Of a stretch of 64,000 nt of DNA, positions 30,701 to 43,546 are shown piece by piece; the stretch's first letter is position 1, and every line of letters begins with the position of its first letter. The translations under genes and the position numbers were made by a program. The stretch is from assembly GCA_009760855.2 (NCBI GenBank), contig WPIO01000164.1:242001-306000 (forward strand). Reading direction: 5' to 3'. The notes under the pieces are model-generated. The model was given only the letters and a program-made list of their open reading frames with translations. It was not told the DNA's origin and did not search any database. This stretch comes from Cristatella mucedo. Lineage: Eukaryota > Bryozoa > Phylactolaemata > Cristatellidae.

Positions 30701-33700
30701 ATGAGACTTCAGACGTTCTTCTTATGAGACGTCAGACGTCTGTTTGGGTTAAAGATAGCAAGTTACTTTCTCGCAGTGCCTTTAATCTAATTCCGGCTCT
30801 TTTATCTTCAGCCCGACAGCGAATGATTCCGTTTAGAAAGATTCCTGCATAAGTTCTTAGTGCAAACCTAGGCTGTGTTCGAGGTATTGTTTTCACAACA
30901 AACCAAAAATATGGAAAGAATCGAATGATGAATCCTTGTTTGTTTTAATTTCCGGACTTGTCGTTCCGGCATTGTCGGACGAGCGATGCGAAATTTAGGG
31001 TCAGAAACGGCAGAATTTATCTTTTTGATTGCGAAAAGTGGAGGTGCTATTTCGAAACAAGATATCGCTCCAGCTTGCCAAGCAATGACGTCAGAATTGT
31101 GCAGCCATTCTGACAGCTATCGAGTATTCGGACTTCATAGGTATGCCGAAGAAATGCTTTACCATTTTGAATGGTTTTCTCAATAACCATTGAGACTGGC
31201 AATAATGAGATAAATGGATAGCCAAAAATAACCTACTAGAGTTGCAATTTCTCAGTGTGCCATTGATGTCACGTCCTTAAAAGATCATTTCAGTGGTATT
31301 AAAATATGCCGAGAATACATCGCTTTGACTTAACGGCCAGGTTAAGGATGTTATTGAGCCAGCTATAGGTTGCTGACTTATTACATGCCCTAATTCAGGC
31401 TGTTCCTTTACATGCATTTTGGGGTCACAAATTAAATTTTAAGGTAATTGTACGGTGATTGCATTAATGAAACGGTGGCTCAATAAATGAGTCATAGATA
31501 GACTTCTATTTATTTATAACAGGCTGCTGAATAATAATGACTAAGAGCGGATGGCCGAAAACATACTGCCATTTTAGTAAAGGAGCGATCAGTGCAATAG
31601 CTAATAGGTTGTATTTCTAGGCAATGCTTGTAGCTATAGAGCTGATCATAAACACTGACTTCTATAAACTTCCGCTCGACGGAACCTGTGAGATTCAAGC
31701 TTTAGGATGTTGATAGCAAGTGCTTCACCTGCCAAGAGGCCACGGCCGCCTGGAGCATGGCTACGAAGGGTCCCCTGCTGCCCGTGTGCCAAGGCCACAA
31801 AGGGGCTGCAGCTACTAAAAAGACGCGACAGCTATTGCACCGAAGATCCGCTTGCTGCTTGCTACACAAAATCCAAACTAAAGATTACTGATCTATGCTC
31901 TGAAACTTACGATAATGTATTCAAGTCAAAGCCGCTGTAAGACTGTTGAAAGCCTTCTTTGCTGAATGACTCGACTCATATACTCTATGCATATGGAATT
32001 TTTAAGCAAACCTATGGGCGCTCTTAGCTGTGCCTGCAGCTGATGCTGTGCACTGCTGTTGAAATATCTGAGCGCCTCTCGTGAACTTATGGTGAAGCTC
32101 TTACAGAGTCGCAGGTACATTTACGGAAAATATTAAAAGACCAAAAGTGTCCGTGTGCAGTGCTGTAACAAGGCGGTGCTTAATAAAAAAATAAGAGAAC
32201 CAATGCTATAACTAGCCGATTCAGAAGCAACAAGCTGATGTTAGTAATCTTAGTGCTTTTCGGATGACAGAACAAACTTGTGTTGTTACTGGCAGTTAAA
32301 GAACAAGGGAACCCTTAGCACTTCGGAAAATATCTGACTCAAAAATACATCGAGCGGGCTAGTGGTCGTCAGTAAGGCCGAGGCAAATAGATGCATACAT
32401 ATTATGGGGTTGTCATTCACCTTTAGGTCTTTGTCGTATAGTGAGCTGCCCCATGTTTGTAAGACTCAGTGTTGCCGTGAAGCCATTCACCAGTCAATGG
32501 TCGAGAAAATTAGGGCAGTTGATTACCCAGCCGACAAACAGAACGTTGACCGTATCCAAATAGGGACAAAAAACAAGAGACAAACGGGCCCAATATATAG
32601 TAGTCCTATTTGATTACTATTGGCTGAGCAAGTCATCACGCATAATAGTCTTAAGACTACTGGCTGTTCTTCCTGATCACGCTCTGATCAGCACTGATTA
32701 ACTGTAGATGGTGTGGCCTAGGCAGGGGTCTATTGGCCTAGTTACAGCCAATCAGCTATGGTCTGCAGCTCCAAAAATAGCCAGTGTCCTGAGTAAGAAG
32801 TGATGCACTGCAGGTCAAGGTGAAATCGTTCGGCACCATGGCTGTCAAGCGGATTCAGCCAACAATGTTTACATTTGATCCGCTAAACATATGGATTATA
32901 GTGTGTGATTGTAAAGCGTTCAGCTGTCAATCTATGGGTAACAGGATCCGTGGTTAGGCTGGCTAGATCCAGCAGCCGATTTCTCTTATTTTGAATGGGC
33001 TCTGCTTCTCCTGGGCATTGAAAATGATCCAAACGCTGTCTGATTCTTTAGATATTTAAAGAAGAGTAATGAAAAAACAGTTTTTCTATCAAGATCATTA
33101 AAGAACTTTTGGGTATCTAGCCTCTTCACCAGCATCCACCGATGGCTATAGATATAAGCTTAGTTCTCAAGAGATTATATTTGGAAAACTCAATCTACTG
33201 AATAAAACTATACAAATGCTATTCAGCCATGATGGCCTATTAGGTACGGCATTTGCTTTTCACAACCTCTGGCCCGAAGACATTAGTTTGAAGCCTGAGG
33301 AAGGCGATCCTTTATTGCAGCAGCAAACAGTTTTGATAGACTTCAAGGCTCTCGTGCAGCTGTATAGAAGAGGCTGTTACAATCAATTAGTGGCATTATT
33401 TTCATAGTATTAAGAAAGCTTGGTCAAACGTTTACTATAACATATGCATGCAGCAGGCCTAGTGTCGTTAGAGGTAGCAAACACAGCTTCAAAATGCCAA
33501 TAGGGATAGTAGTAGCAAACACAATAAAGGGCGAACCAACGCACACATTTCAAAGACGAGCTTTAGTAGTTAGCTCTTTGGCCTACCTGACGTCAGTGAG
33601 TCAAGTCCAGAACCTCATTGGTGCTGCAGGGTTTTGAAATAGCAGTGCCCTTAAGCAGTATTCGTCTTTGAGGAAAATATATTTCGTCCACATGAGGCAA

Positions 33701-34239
33701 GCGTGGTCTGTACCGATACAGCTTCACCAGCGACCTGAACTTGCCAATAATGAAATAGCTGAGGTCGACCAATCAGAGTGCCTCTGTGCTGGAGAGAATG
33801 TATAGTGCAGTGCCGCATCTGCATTGGCTCACCAGTAATATGAAGCAGTCTATGGTTACACATTCTGATGAGTATCTCAGACGTACATCAGGGTTGTCGT
33901 AGCAAAGTTTCAGTACTTTTTCAGTCGACACGACCAAACGTCATTATGGAAGGTTCCGAGACTATCCAATGCGAATATTAAGAAAATATACTCTCATGCG
34001 TAAAGCCAGTGCCACACCGTTAGTATATGCTTCAGGCTTAAATGACTCTCGAAAGAGCTACTTCATAGCTGTCTTCTGATAAAGCACTCAAGTGGGTCCG
34101 ACGCTCGCAAAGTAACTAGTCTAGTGTGGCAGCTTCGCTTCACATAGTACTAAAAATATAACCTTAACTATCTTAAAAATTCTCTGGACATTGCAAAAAA
34201 GGCCAACTGCTTTGTTTAAGGTCGGCCACTTGCTAGAGA
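30701..34239. other. 3.5 kb of low-copy DNA
   Basis: The longest stretch without recognised transposon sequence. Open frames at 30986-31186, 31707-31940 (a basic, Cys- and Pro-containing start followed by SYCTEDPLAACYT), 32362-32613 and 33651-33863 (minus) are all under 85 codons with no recognised domain. 30986-31186 has a donor-like CATAG|GTATGC at 31136-31145. No exon set could be built. Confidence 0.4.
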
Positions 34240-34795
34240 GCAGATAGCAGCAGTCAAATTACGACAGAAAAGACTGTCCTCAAGTCATATATCGTGGGAG
34301 CGGAGAGAGAGAGAGAGTTTGACAAGCTGGAAGGCTGGAAATGATCGAAGCGTACATACAGCTGAGTCTCATCCGCATAGTTATGAGAGTCTAGATTTTT
34401 CTTGATGATTATATCGGCAAAAGCGATATGATAATTTGTGAAAAGCATTTGACCAATAACATAGCTCTGTTTAAATCCATGATTTAGAAGCTCTTGGGAT
34501 GCACCTTCGGTTCACAAGCAATGTTTCATCAAGAGAGTATAAGTTTTGAGAAGTTTAAAAGATTGACTTAGTAACGTTTAACATGTTGAACGCACTTTTA
34601 TCTCGGGGATTGACACTGGCAGTGCTAAAATAAGTCACATCCATTTGTATTTTAGGTCATTTCCAGCTCGGTTACCACCGGTCTCTGTAAGCATGACTGC
34701 AAGATCTGGAGTCATCTTGACGTTTTCCGATAAAGTTTCTGACTGGGCCTCTCTCTGCAGTTGGTGAGGCGCATGTAGTTGTTATCTTATTACGT
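34240..34795 (-). mobile_element. LINE-A relic, RT and endonuclease pieces
   Basis: The minus strand reads SHNYADETQLYVRFDHFQPS (34300-34400), the YADD region with the second Asp changed to Glu and a small (GA) expansion. Further right, about 34600-34790, it reads SETLSENVKMTPDLAVMLTE and TGGNRAGNDLK, the N-terminal endonuclease block. Most of the RT fingers and linker are deleted between them. Confidence 0.7.
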
Positions 34796-34799
34796 GAAA

Positions 34800-35165
34800 A
34801 AAGTGTCAGCACGCATAAGCACATAAATAACGAAAAAGCGATGTCACCATTGAATTTAGAAATTCAGACGTGGTATCCCATCTAGGCAAGCCTTAACTTT
34901 GCTATTCTGAACAGCATAAAGTAGGTGGAGTTTATTAGGGAGATGATGGGGCCGTCTAATGAAAAATAAACTTTGAAAACCTTGCATCTAGATTTTGTGC
35001 AGAGTGAACGAATGATATCGAGGCAGATTGATTTTGAGCATTAGGTTTTACAGTTTCTGAATCGTACTTGGTTTGCCCATAACTTATAAGTTAGGGTAAT
35101 AATCATTCAATTTAAAGAATTTTGCTACCCTCAATGTGCAGACGTCATCTGTACATGGTGTAGGA
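34800..35165 (-). mobile_element. LINE-A relic, 3' UTR to thumb
   Basis: It begins within the 3' UTR (GTGTCAGCACGCATAAGCACA) without a tail. It skips most of the C-terminal domain, then has the thumb and post-YADD block (GGTTTGCCCATAACTTATAAGTTAG, TTTTGCTACCC). The left junction is the same as at 56690 (see findings). Confidence 0.7.
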
Positions 35166-35536
35166 AGGATGCATGGTATCCCCTAGCTGCAATATCTTTT
35201 GAAGACTTCCGAAAGCATTTGCGAGTTCTTTTATAATTTATTTTCAGTGCTGACTCTGACGTTGCGTCCACAAAATATATTGCACTCGTTAGTCCACAGT
35301 AAATGTTAGCCCGTAAAAAGAATTTGACTGTCTATAGGCACTAGTAAGATACCATATTTATTTTGTAATGCTTAAATAGTTCTTCGCTCAACATTTTTGG
35401 TGCCTTCCTTCTCTTGTTTCAGACTTCCTAGGCAATAGATAGTAAGAGTTTTAGCGTCGCACTATATTCTTCCGACCTAAGTATTATTGCTGAGATTATA
35501 GGAAAACTTATATCATGTACCAATTATGCTTTTCTG
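35166..35536. other. Unrecognised DNA
   Basis: No repeat or coding signature seen. Confidence 0.4.
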
Positions 35537-36585
35537 ATTAATAATTATAGTAAGAATACACTTGATGAAGCACCCTAGGAGAACTCAATCTCTTGCTCGA
35601 CACTTTACATTTGCTGCAAGAGAAACACGATCTAAGGGTGAGTGGTATCATACTTGATAAACAACATCAATAACATGGTTAGGTGTGACATGCACAGGGT
35701 CAGCATGCACAGTGCGATTAGTGGTAGCATGCACAGTATAAGCACACATAAGCACATTAAGGATGAATCACAAGAACCCGGTAAATGCTGTCGTGAAGAG
35801 ATACTTTCGTAAGTTCTTTAAATTTGGTAAAGTCAGTGGATGTCATGAAGCAAGTCGGGAGTGAGTTCTTTGCTTTGGGAGCATACGAACTGAATGCACG
35901 GTCTCTAAAGGATTTGATGTTTGAACGAGGTATAGGCAAACAGATAGATTCTGAAAAGTAGGCAGCATGATGCTTAGCCTATGGGGGGAGTAAATACAAT
36001 TGGTAGGCTGGAGCCAAATACTGAAGCGACCTAAAAGTGAGTGACGAAGCCTTGAAGTCGAAGCGTTGCTCGACTGGGAGCCAGTACAGGTCGGTGAGAA
36101 GTGGTGTGACATGGCTATTGCTATGCTCATGACAGACAAGCTTAGCTGCAAAGTTTTGCAACAGCTGTAAGGGACTGATTGCACATGCCTGTGGGCTGGC
36201 AAGCAATCAGTTCCAGAAGTCAAGATGTCACAAATGCACGGACAAACTTTAATGCATTATCATCATCTCAATATTTTCAAATTTTTGCAAAGTTGTGTAG
36301 CTGAAAGTAGGCCGCCTTGATTGTGGAGCCGATATGATCGTCAAATAAAAGTCCGTTTTAACGTGAAACCTAACTTTTGTGCAGATTCCACAGGAGATAT
36401 ACTGGCAGAGCCGAAATTGAGCATCAGTATTTCCTATTTCTAAATCACACTTGGTTTGCCCATGACTAGTAAGGTAGTTGTATCATCATTTAATTTAAAG
36501 GAAATTTGCTGCTATCCACGAGTGGATAAAATCAATACATGAAGCAAGAGAGTTGAGAGAATTCTAGGTGCTAGGTTGAGTAAGC
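35537..36585 (-). mobile_element. LINE-A copy, palm to 3' end
   Basis: Tail TAATAATTATAGTAAGAATACACTTGATG, degraded hairpin, 3' UTR, C-terminal domain in broken frames (35979-36206 encodes LLQNFAAKLVCHEH and LYWLPVEQRFDFKA), then thumb and post-YADD to about 36585. 5'-truncated. Confidence 0.85.
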
Positions 36586-36639
36586 CTAGAGTTCACTTCC
36601 AATAAGGTGCATGACCTTACCTGATTTATAATAATCGTT

Positions 36640-37315
36640 GTAATAATTTTATTAATTTAACTTTTTGGCGCCTTCAGAGAAACTAGTGTCTTTCGGAAAC
36701 TTCGCAGATACTGCGAAGGAAGCATTATATAATTCTTTTCATCCGTGGCATTCTCGATGAAAAGTATAGCAGGGTTGGCTGTGACGTGCACAGGGTCGTC
36801 AAGCAATTTATGTTAGTTGCAGTATCGACAGTGTACATCAGCACAAAATTGACGAATTGCATAGAACCACAGTGCTTAGATAGATAGATGAGATGTGCCT
36901 TGTTTTTAAATGACGTCAATTGGTGGTAATCGTGTACGCCTGTCGAATTCAGTTTCATGCTGTGATAGTAAATTAACAAAAGGAACGGTTTGTAAAATAC
37001 CCGAGGTTCGTATTAGGTGTGCCTTACCGATTAAATTAGGAAAATCGGATGGCAAGACAGTTAGCCATGTGGACGATAGTAGATTTGATGGTTGGGCTGA
37101 AGTCACAGAATTAATGGACCTAAAAGTGCTGACATAACTGTGAAGTAGATGATCTGCTTGACTGGGAGGCAGTGCAGCTCTGGAGATGCATCACGACGTG
37201 GCAACTGCAAATCTCGCGATATGTGAGAACCTAGTTGTAGAGTTTTGTTCAATCTGAAAATACCCGAACGTGCAGGCCGATAGACGAGCAAGCTGTGAGT
37301 TTCTGAAGACTTGAC
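36640..37315 (-). mobile_element. Old LINE-A copy, C-terminal to 3' end
   Basis: Strongly diverged: TTTTGGCGCCTTCAGAGAAACTAG (hairpin), GTGACGTGCACAGGGTC (3' UTR), then AGAATTAATGGACCTAAAAGTG...TTGACTGGGAGGCAGTGCAG and TAGAGTTTTGTTCAATCTG. About 200 bp in between (36890-37080) are not alignable by eye. Confidence 0.7.
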
Positions 37316-39655
37316 GGTATTTAAAACGAAGATACAAAACTACCTGACCTCAGTGCCTTCAATGGCTTCTGATGCATAGCCAACATGGCAAGCTTTTGCT
37401 TGCCGACAACGTCTACATTATTAAGATTTAATTGGCATTTCTCATTCGGAATCTCAGCGTAAGTCCTAAAACAAGATTTAGTCTAATATTTTGTTAATAT
37501 TACCAGTGTCATTATGAATAAGACAGCCTTGACTTTGGTGGAACGTAATATTTGCTTAACATCTTCAAGTCGTGTCGGGTTGACTTTAAAAAACACTCTA
37601 ATAGAAAAATAACTAGTCACAGATTGAAGGATTTTCATGGATAAATCAAGATTAGTTCTTGATGGATTTCCATTTGGCTTTGAGTTTTTATCAGGTCGCT
37701 TGATTTAGCATTTGGATTTAGTTAGTTTGTTCGGAAGGTCGGTGGTAATCCGAGAGTCACCAGGCTCAGTGGAGATGGCTAGCAATAAACCCTACGAAAT
37801 CAAGGTTGCTTGCACGATGTCATGAAATAATTTCACTACTTAAGGGCTTCGGCAACATTATCCCAGTTATGTCGGATGAGAGTTAAATAATTGAGACGAA
37901 AAAAAACTAACTTTAAGTCTCAAGATCTACAGTATTAATTCTAAAGAATTTTCCTGCTAACCACTTTTTTAGAGGGCAAGATACGTCAACGGTAACTAGG
38001 GACGTTTTTTTCATATTTGACGGCAGCACTTTAGGACAAAGGCTAGGACGGGATTGATAGCAGCGGTACCTCTTTAGAACAAGAGATGAATATAGCAATG
38101 AATGCATCAGAGACTGGCACTAAGAATTAAAGAGACGAAGTCTAGGGTGCTAAGGCTTTCGAGTTTGGATCTAGTAGGCGGCTGGAATCTAGAAAAAACA
38201 TAGATTCCGCTATCCTTACAATCTTGATCTACTAGGAAATATTGCAGCGATCCGCCGAAAATGTTGCGGTAATGTAAATACGAATGCAGCAAGGGCATAT
38301 ATTCTCAAACGAGTCGTTTCTTAATTAGTGAAGAAGCAGTCTGCTTGGTAACAAGGGGAAAGACTGGTGGTAGTTTTGCTCATTTGTGTAAGATTCGAAC
38401 CCGTAAGAAGTAAATTCGGTATTTTACCTAGCTAAAACGTGCTGGCACGACTTGCAATAACACTAAAATGCCTAGCCAATATAAATACATATTTTAGAAA
38501 AAAGAGTTTTGTTTTACGACAGCTTTCGGAAATTTGTATTGGTTACTCGTTGCTTACCTGGTTTAGCCTCCAAAAGCATGAGGCATCTTGGAGTGGAGTT
38601 GCTCGTAATTATGTCGGCGAAGGATTGAACGTCGGTTCTGATTACAGTTATGACCTGCACACGATTTATGATATCAGTAGTTTATTGGTCATTGCCTTTT
38701 ATGGCCTTGTTATAGCCAGGGCCATTTTGGCTACGGATTACTGCAGTATTAATATTCATAATAAGAAGGAGACGATTGCATAGGACCTTCATAGAGCTGA
38801 GAGGTGCGTATCGGCATGTTTCGTGTTTCTAGAATTTCAAGTCTTAAGCGAGTTCCGGGCTTTCAAGAGCCCAAATAAAAAAAAGAACCTTTGGGCAGTG
38901 TCAGTCAGTCTTAGTGATAATGATGTAAGCCTGTGGCTGACTCGTTCTGTGAGGCTTAGCCTCCTTCGCTTAACTAAGCGCTCCTGTGACTGATCAATTA
39001 TGGCTAAACTGAATTTCTCCATAGATTTCGCGGAAGCAGATTTTTTAAACAGTGTGAGCCTATAGATTCGTTCTTTAAGATGAAATCGGAGAGGAAAACG
39101 GAAGCTCAGTGTCACTCGACTGTTTAAGAACCTGACGTGAATTCATCACTTTTGTCTTTTCCTAAGATTGCTGAAGCACGTCTAAGAAATTAGGCTTCTC
39201 ACTACATGTTATCTTTAGATTATTCATTATTTTAATAGGATAACTAATTACAGGTTTTTATTTTGGCTCCCACCTTTGGTCCTCGCGATTTGCCCATAAA
39301 CGATTCAATAATATTACAACTGCAAAATTTGATTGGAATGCTGCGAGGAGTCTCCAAATAGGCATCTTTAGTGTGGATTCTGAGTTTGAAGCAGTACACG
39401 TGACTCACTCTGATCGGACCATTGCAGTAGGATTTAAGCGCTTGCATCTCACAATACGTCCTAGGCAAAAGTTCTAAATGAGTGATCATTCTTGTTTCTA
39501 TGTCATTTGGGCTAGCTAATGCTGTTCTGTTTGGAGACCCACCTCATTTCAACCCTCACAACCATAGTGGAGTTCAGCCAGTAATGGTACAACGGTTCCA
39601 ATCGTATGGCTATGTATGGCAACCATATTAAGATTTTAGACTCTTTCATCTACCG

Positions 39656-39657
<2 letters not shown>
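37316..39657. other. 2.3 kb of low-copy DNA
   Basis: The largest open frame is 38439-38783 (plus, 114 aa, two hydrophobic stretches: YSLLTWFSL and ISSLLVIAFYGLVIARAIL), unrecognised. Minus-strand frames 37913-38107, 38107-38298, 38837-39115 and 39244-39489 also lack recognised domains. A short GAGTTCCGGGCTTTCAAGAGC near 38850 resembles the LINE-A C-terminal block. Confidence 0.4.

Positions 39658-39686
<29 letters not shown>
39658..39686. repeat. (AC)n microsatellite
   Basis: 29 bp of AC dinucleotide, directly upstream of the unidentified frame at 39695. Confidence 0.95.
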
Positions 39687-39694
39687 TGTTTTAC

Positions 39695-40090
39695 TTGCCC
39701 GCGGGAATTCCTTCATTGGCTGAAGGGTTTGTTGTTTCAAACGGCACGCCCAATCCTTTACTGAGACAGATAGAAGATCAGAAATATTGTGATATAGCTT
39801 TCACAAACGTATTTACAAGCGGTAATAGCACCCTGATTGAATTTTTAATCGTCGTTGTAGACATGCATCACTGGACTCGTAGGTCAGCATACGATGCCCA
39901 AATTAGTGCCTCACTACCAAGTTGGGGCAAGGTAAGGCTATTTCAGAAAGGCTCGCCCTCGTACAGTGTTAAATATGGATCTCAAAGTGCTTTTCTCATG
40001 CTAAGATTCATGAACTATGCATCAACAAAAGAAAAGCACCCGGTAGCCACTGCCGTGGCCGGAGTCGCCAGGTCCGACGGAGCTCCTTGA
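39695..40090 (+). CDS. Unidentified ORF (131 aa)
   Basis: An open frame starting MPAGIPSLAEGFVVSNGT, with a hydrophobic STLIEFLIVVVDMHHW segment and a small-residue end (VATAVAGVARSDGAP). It follows an (AC)n array. No signal peptide, family or splice sites are convincing, and it matches neither LINE family. It may be chance or an exon; low confidence. Confidence 0.2.
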   Translation: MPAGIPSLAEGFVVSNGTPNPLLRQIEDQKYCDIAFTNVFTSGNSTLIEFLIVVVDMHHWTRRSAYDAQISASLPSWGKVRLFQKGSPSYSVKYGSQSAFLMLRFMNYASTKEKHPVATAVAGVARSDGAP

Positions 40091-40182
40091 GTACCCGCTC
40101 GTTTGGTATTCCTAGCATTGTCTCGAACCGCTCAGCCCGCTCCTTCAAAATTTGCTGCCATTCATGTCTTGATGACACCCTA
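40091..40182 (-). other. Short LINE-A-like trace
   Basis: AAAATTTGCTGCCATTCATGTC at 40147-40168 matches the minus-strand post-YADD block of LINE-A (AAAATTTGCTGCCATCCATGTG). The rest is unrecognised. Confidence 0.4.
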
Positions 40183-41045
40183 AGCGTGTGTCTGGATTAA
40201 AAGGCTTCGCTGTTCTAATAGGTGATGTTATTGTGCGACCTTCACCACGTGCTCGTAATCTAGGTGCCGTGTTCGACAGCTGCCTCAATTTCAAAAGCTT
40301 CATTCAGAAGACTGCCTCTACAGCTAGCCATCACATCCGATCCCTATCCAAGATTAGAAGCTGTCTCGCACAGTGGCTTGTAAAAATTTAACTAGCTCGT
40401 TAGTTCTGTCTCGGCTTGATTATTGTAATTCCCTTTTGGCTGGGCGACCAAAGAAAGCTATTATGCCACTGCAGCGGACTATGAATATGGCTGCAAGGCT
40501 GGTCTTCAAGTCCCAGCGATTTGAGCACGTGTCACCTCTGCTGGAAGAGCTAGGATGGTTGCCGGTTGAGCAAATGATACAGAGCGAAGTTCTTACGCTG
40601 ACCCACAAGGCCCGCCACGGCTTGGCTCCTTCGTACCTAGCTGAACTGCTGCATCAGTTTCAGCCTGTTCGCGCCCTGAGGTCCTGTGTGGACAATAAAT
40701 TAGCTGTCCCTTTCCTCCGCTTAAAGACAGTTGGCGACAGAAGCTTTAGCTCTGCAGGTCCTAGGCTGGAACTCGCTGCCATAATTCTTACTCAACGACA
40801 TCTACTCTCAAACTGCAATCTTTTTCAGCGGTCCTGAAATGCTACTTCTATGCTACTCACTACCTCAAGTGCTCTCCTGACTCTGCTATGCTTCCCACTT
40901 TCTCTTTGTTGCGTGAGGCGAAGTCTGTTGGGTACCGAATGCGTACCGAAAGCCGCTTAGGCTGTGAGTGTGGTATACAAAACTCTCCTGCATGACACCC
41001 ACATGGTCTTTATGACTTCGTGGTGTTACTGACTAAGATACACTT
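40183..41045 (+). mobile_element. LINE-B copy, C-terminal domain to 3' end
   Basis: It starts at CACCCTAAGCGTGTGTCTGGATTAAAAGG. The FDSCLNFKSF and SFIQKTASTASHHIRSLSKI blocks are at 40260-40350 and the C-terminal ORF at 40373-40837. A deletion at AGGCTGGAACTCG (for AGACTGTGGAACTCG) shifts the frame. The 3' hairpin follows, and the copy stops at GATACAC against LINE-A. Confidence 0.85.
40373..40837 (+). pseudogene. LINE-B C-terminal ORF, frameshifted (154 aa)
   Basis: It encodes LVLSRLDYCNSLLAGRPKK, MNMAARLVFKSQRFEHV, ELGWLPVEQMIQSEVLTLTH, KARHGLAPSYLAELLHQFQP and GDRSFSSAGPRL. It then leaves the family frame at the deletion where PRLWNSLPQF should follow. Same domain as 14497 and 21837. Confidence 0.8.
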
Positions 41046-42103
41046 AATTCCATTACCATTCAAAAAGCTGTAGTCAGGCAATTTCTCATGAAAGCGACGC
41101 TAGACAGGGAGAACTTAAGAAACTACCGCCCAGTCTCCTTTCTACCGTTCCTATCGAAGACGCTGGATCGGGTCGTGGCAGACCAGCTGAACTCATATAT
41201 TAAAACTTCCAACCTTCCTAGTAAGTTCCAGTCTGGCTTAGGAGCTAATCACTTCAGAGTCGTCATCGATCAGGATGTACAACGACCTACTTAGGAATGC
41301 AGACATGGGAAGAGTGTCTCTGCTGGTTTTGCTCGATCTTTCGGCAGCTTTTGAAACCATCGAGCACAAAGTTCTTCTAGAGCGCCTCTCATCTCGCCTG
41401 GGCATCAATGCCACTGCTCTGCAGTGGTTCTTGTCCTATCTCAGTGGGAGACTCCAGAGAATTGACATGAATGGACGAAGATTATCTAAGGTACCTCTGA
41501 AATATGGAGTACCTCAGGGCTCCGTGCTAGTTCCGGTTCTTTTCACCGTTTATTCTCTCCCTTTTTGCTGATGTGATTGCGAAGCACAATTTCAGCTGTT
41601 ACTTCTATGTGGATGATAGTCTGTTGTACCTTGGTTTGATCCCTCCCAACCTTCGAGCACGTCAAATTCTCTCAAATCACTTGCTGAATGCATTGATGTT
41701 TCGCACATGGATGGCAGCAAATTTTCTAAAACTAAACGATGATAAATCTAACTTACTAATTATGGGTAAACACAATGTGATTCAGAGATTGGAAAGGCTG
41801 ACTCTCAACATTGGCTCTGCCAGCATATCTCCTGTTAAATCAGCTCGAAATCGAGGTGTCATATTCCAAAGCAACGTCTCGTTAGACGACCATATCAGCT
41901 CCACAGTCAAATCTGTCGATTTTCATCCAAATAACATTGCTTAAATTCGGGGTTGTTTAGGTAAGGATGCCACTTCTAAGTTGGTCCATGCATTCGTCAC
42001 ATCCCGTCTTGATTTCTGCAACTCACTGCTTACTGGCCTACAAGCATGTGCGATCGAGCGATTGCAGCTAGCTCAAAACTCCGCAGCTAGGCTTGTATGC
42101 TGT
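41046..42103 (+). mobile_element. LINE-A copy, RT part (interrupted host)
   Basis: It starts in the RT fingers (PLPFKKAVVRQFLMKATLD). Frames 41088-41294 (fingers), 41275-41571 (palm) and 41573-41944 (YVDD region to thumb) are separated by single frame breaks. It continues to the C-terminal QNSAARLVC block at 42090. A minus-strand LINE-A is inserted at 42104, and the copy resumes at 42940. Confidence 0.9.
41275..41571 (+). pseudogene. LINE-A RT palm ORF (98 aa)
   Basis: It encodes [54 protein letters not shown] and YGVPQGSVLVPVLFTVY. A frameshift at SLPFC separates it from the next frame, which carries FYVDDSLLYL in place of [10 protein letters not shown]. Confidence 0.85.
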
Positions 42104-42934
42104 AATAATAATAATAATAATAATAATAATGTACTTGATAAAGCGCCCTATGAGGAATTAATCTCTTTCTAGGCACTTTAGATCTGCTGCAAAGGGAAAT
42201 GCAATTGAATGGTAAGTAAAATCCTGCTTGAAAAACAAACAAAATGAATAATATGGTTAGAGGCGACATGCACAGGGTCAGCATGCAAATGTGGTTAGTG
42301 GCAGAATGCACAGTGTCAGCACACATAAGCAAGTTAAAGACGAATTACAGGGACCCACTAAATGCTGCCCTAAATAGGTGTGTTTTTTAAGTTCCTTTTA
42401 AATGTGGTCAGGTCAGGGGATGTTCTGACGTAGGTCGGGAGGGAGTTTCAGGCTTTGGGAGCATATGAACTAAATGCAAGGTCTCCAAAGGATTTGACGT
42501 TTGTACGAGATATTTCTAGAGTATTGGATTCAGAAAAGCGGGTGGTACGATGCTTGGCCTGATGGGGGACTATGTCGGAGAGATAGGCTGGAGCCATAGA
42601 ATGAAGTGATCTAAAAGTCAGCGACAAAACCTTGAATTCAATCCGTTGCTTGACTGGTAGCCAGTGCAGGTCGGCGAGAAGTGAAGTAATGTGCCAACTG
42701 CGAAGCTCACGACAGTCAAGCCTAGCTGCGGAGTTTTGCACCAGCTGCAATCTCCTGATCGTGCATGCTGGTAGGCCAGAAAGCAATGAGTTGCAGAAGT
42801 CGAGACGAGATGTCACGAATGCATGTACCACCTTAAACTTGGTTTCCTTATTTAAAAAGGCCGAATTTTAGAAATATTATGAAGCTGAAAATAGGAGGAT
42901 TTGACCGTGGAGCTGATATGGTCGTCTAACAAGA
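42104..42934 (-). mobile_element. LINE-A nested in an opposite-strand LINE-A
   Basis: 831 bp: (TAATAA)n tail, hairpin, 3' UTR, C-terminal domain (42831 to 42448) and thumb, truncated at GTCTAACAA. It is flanked by GCTGT at 42099-42103 and GCCGT at 42935-42939, a 5-bp duplication with one change. Removing it restores the host's LVC(R)EL/R block. Confidence 0.9.
42448..42831 (-). pseudogene. LINE-A C-terminal ORF (127 aa)
   Basis: It encodes [77 protein letters not shown] and FSSYAPKA, then stops early where the family continues WNSLPTCVRTS (a TGG to TGA change). Otherwise it is near-consensus, suggesting a young insertion. Confidence 0.85.
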
Positions 42935-42939
42935 GCCGT

Positions 42940-43513
42940 GAGCGTATCAGTTGTCACGTTACTCCAATTCTCGCCGACCTGCACTGGCTACCAGTCTAGC
43001 AACGGATTTACTTCAAGGTTCTTTCACTCACTTTTAGGTCCCTTTATTCTTTGGCTCCAGCTAATCTCTCAGATATACTCCCCCAACAATCAAAGCATCG
43101 TACCACCCGCTTTACAGAATCCAACAGTATCCAAATACCACGTACCAACCTAAAATCGTTTGGAGACCGGGCATTTAGTTCGTATGCTCCCAAAGCCTGG
43201 AACTCCCTCCCGACCTGCGTTAGAACATCCCCTGACGTGACCACATTTAAAAGGATTCTAAAGCACACCTATTTAGGAAAGCATTTAGTGGGTTCCTGTG
43301 ATTCTTCCTTCATGTGCTTATGCGTGCTGACACTGTGAATGCTGCCAGTAACCACATTTGCATTCTGACCCTTTGCATGTCACCCGTAACCATAGTGTTC
43401 ATTTGTTTGTTTTTCAAGCATGATTTTACTCACCAATCAATTGCATTTCCCCTTGCAGCAAATGTAAAGCGCCTAGAGAGAGATTATGTTCTCTGAGGGC
43501 ACTTTATCAAGTG

Positions 43514-43546
<33 letters not shown>

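Noticed and set aside
38439..38783. 114-aa ORF with hydrophobic stretches, perhaps a membrane protein
   Set aside because: No family, splice or conservation evidence, and frames of this size are expected by chance in a window of this length.
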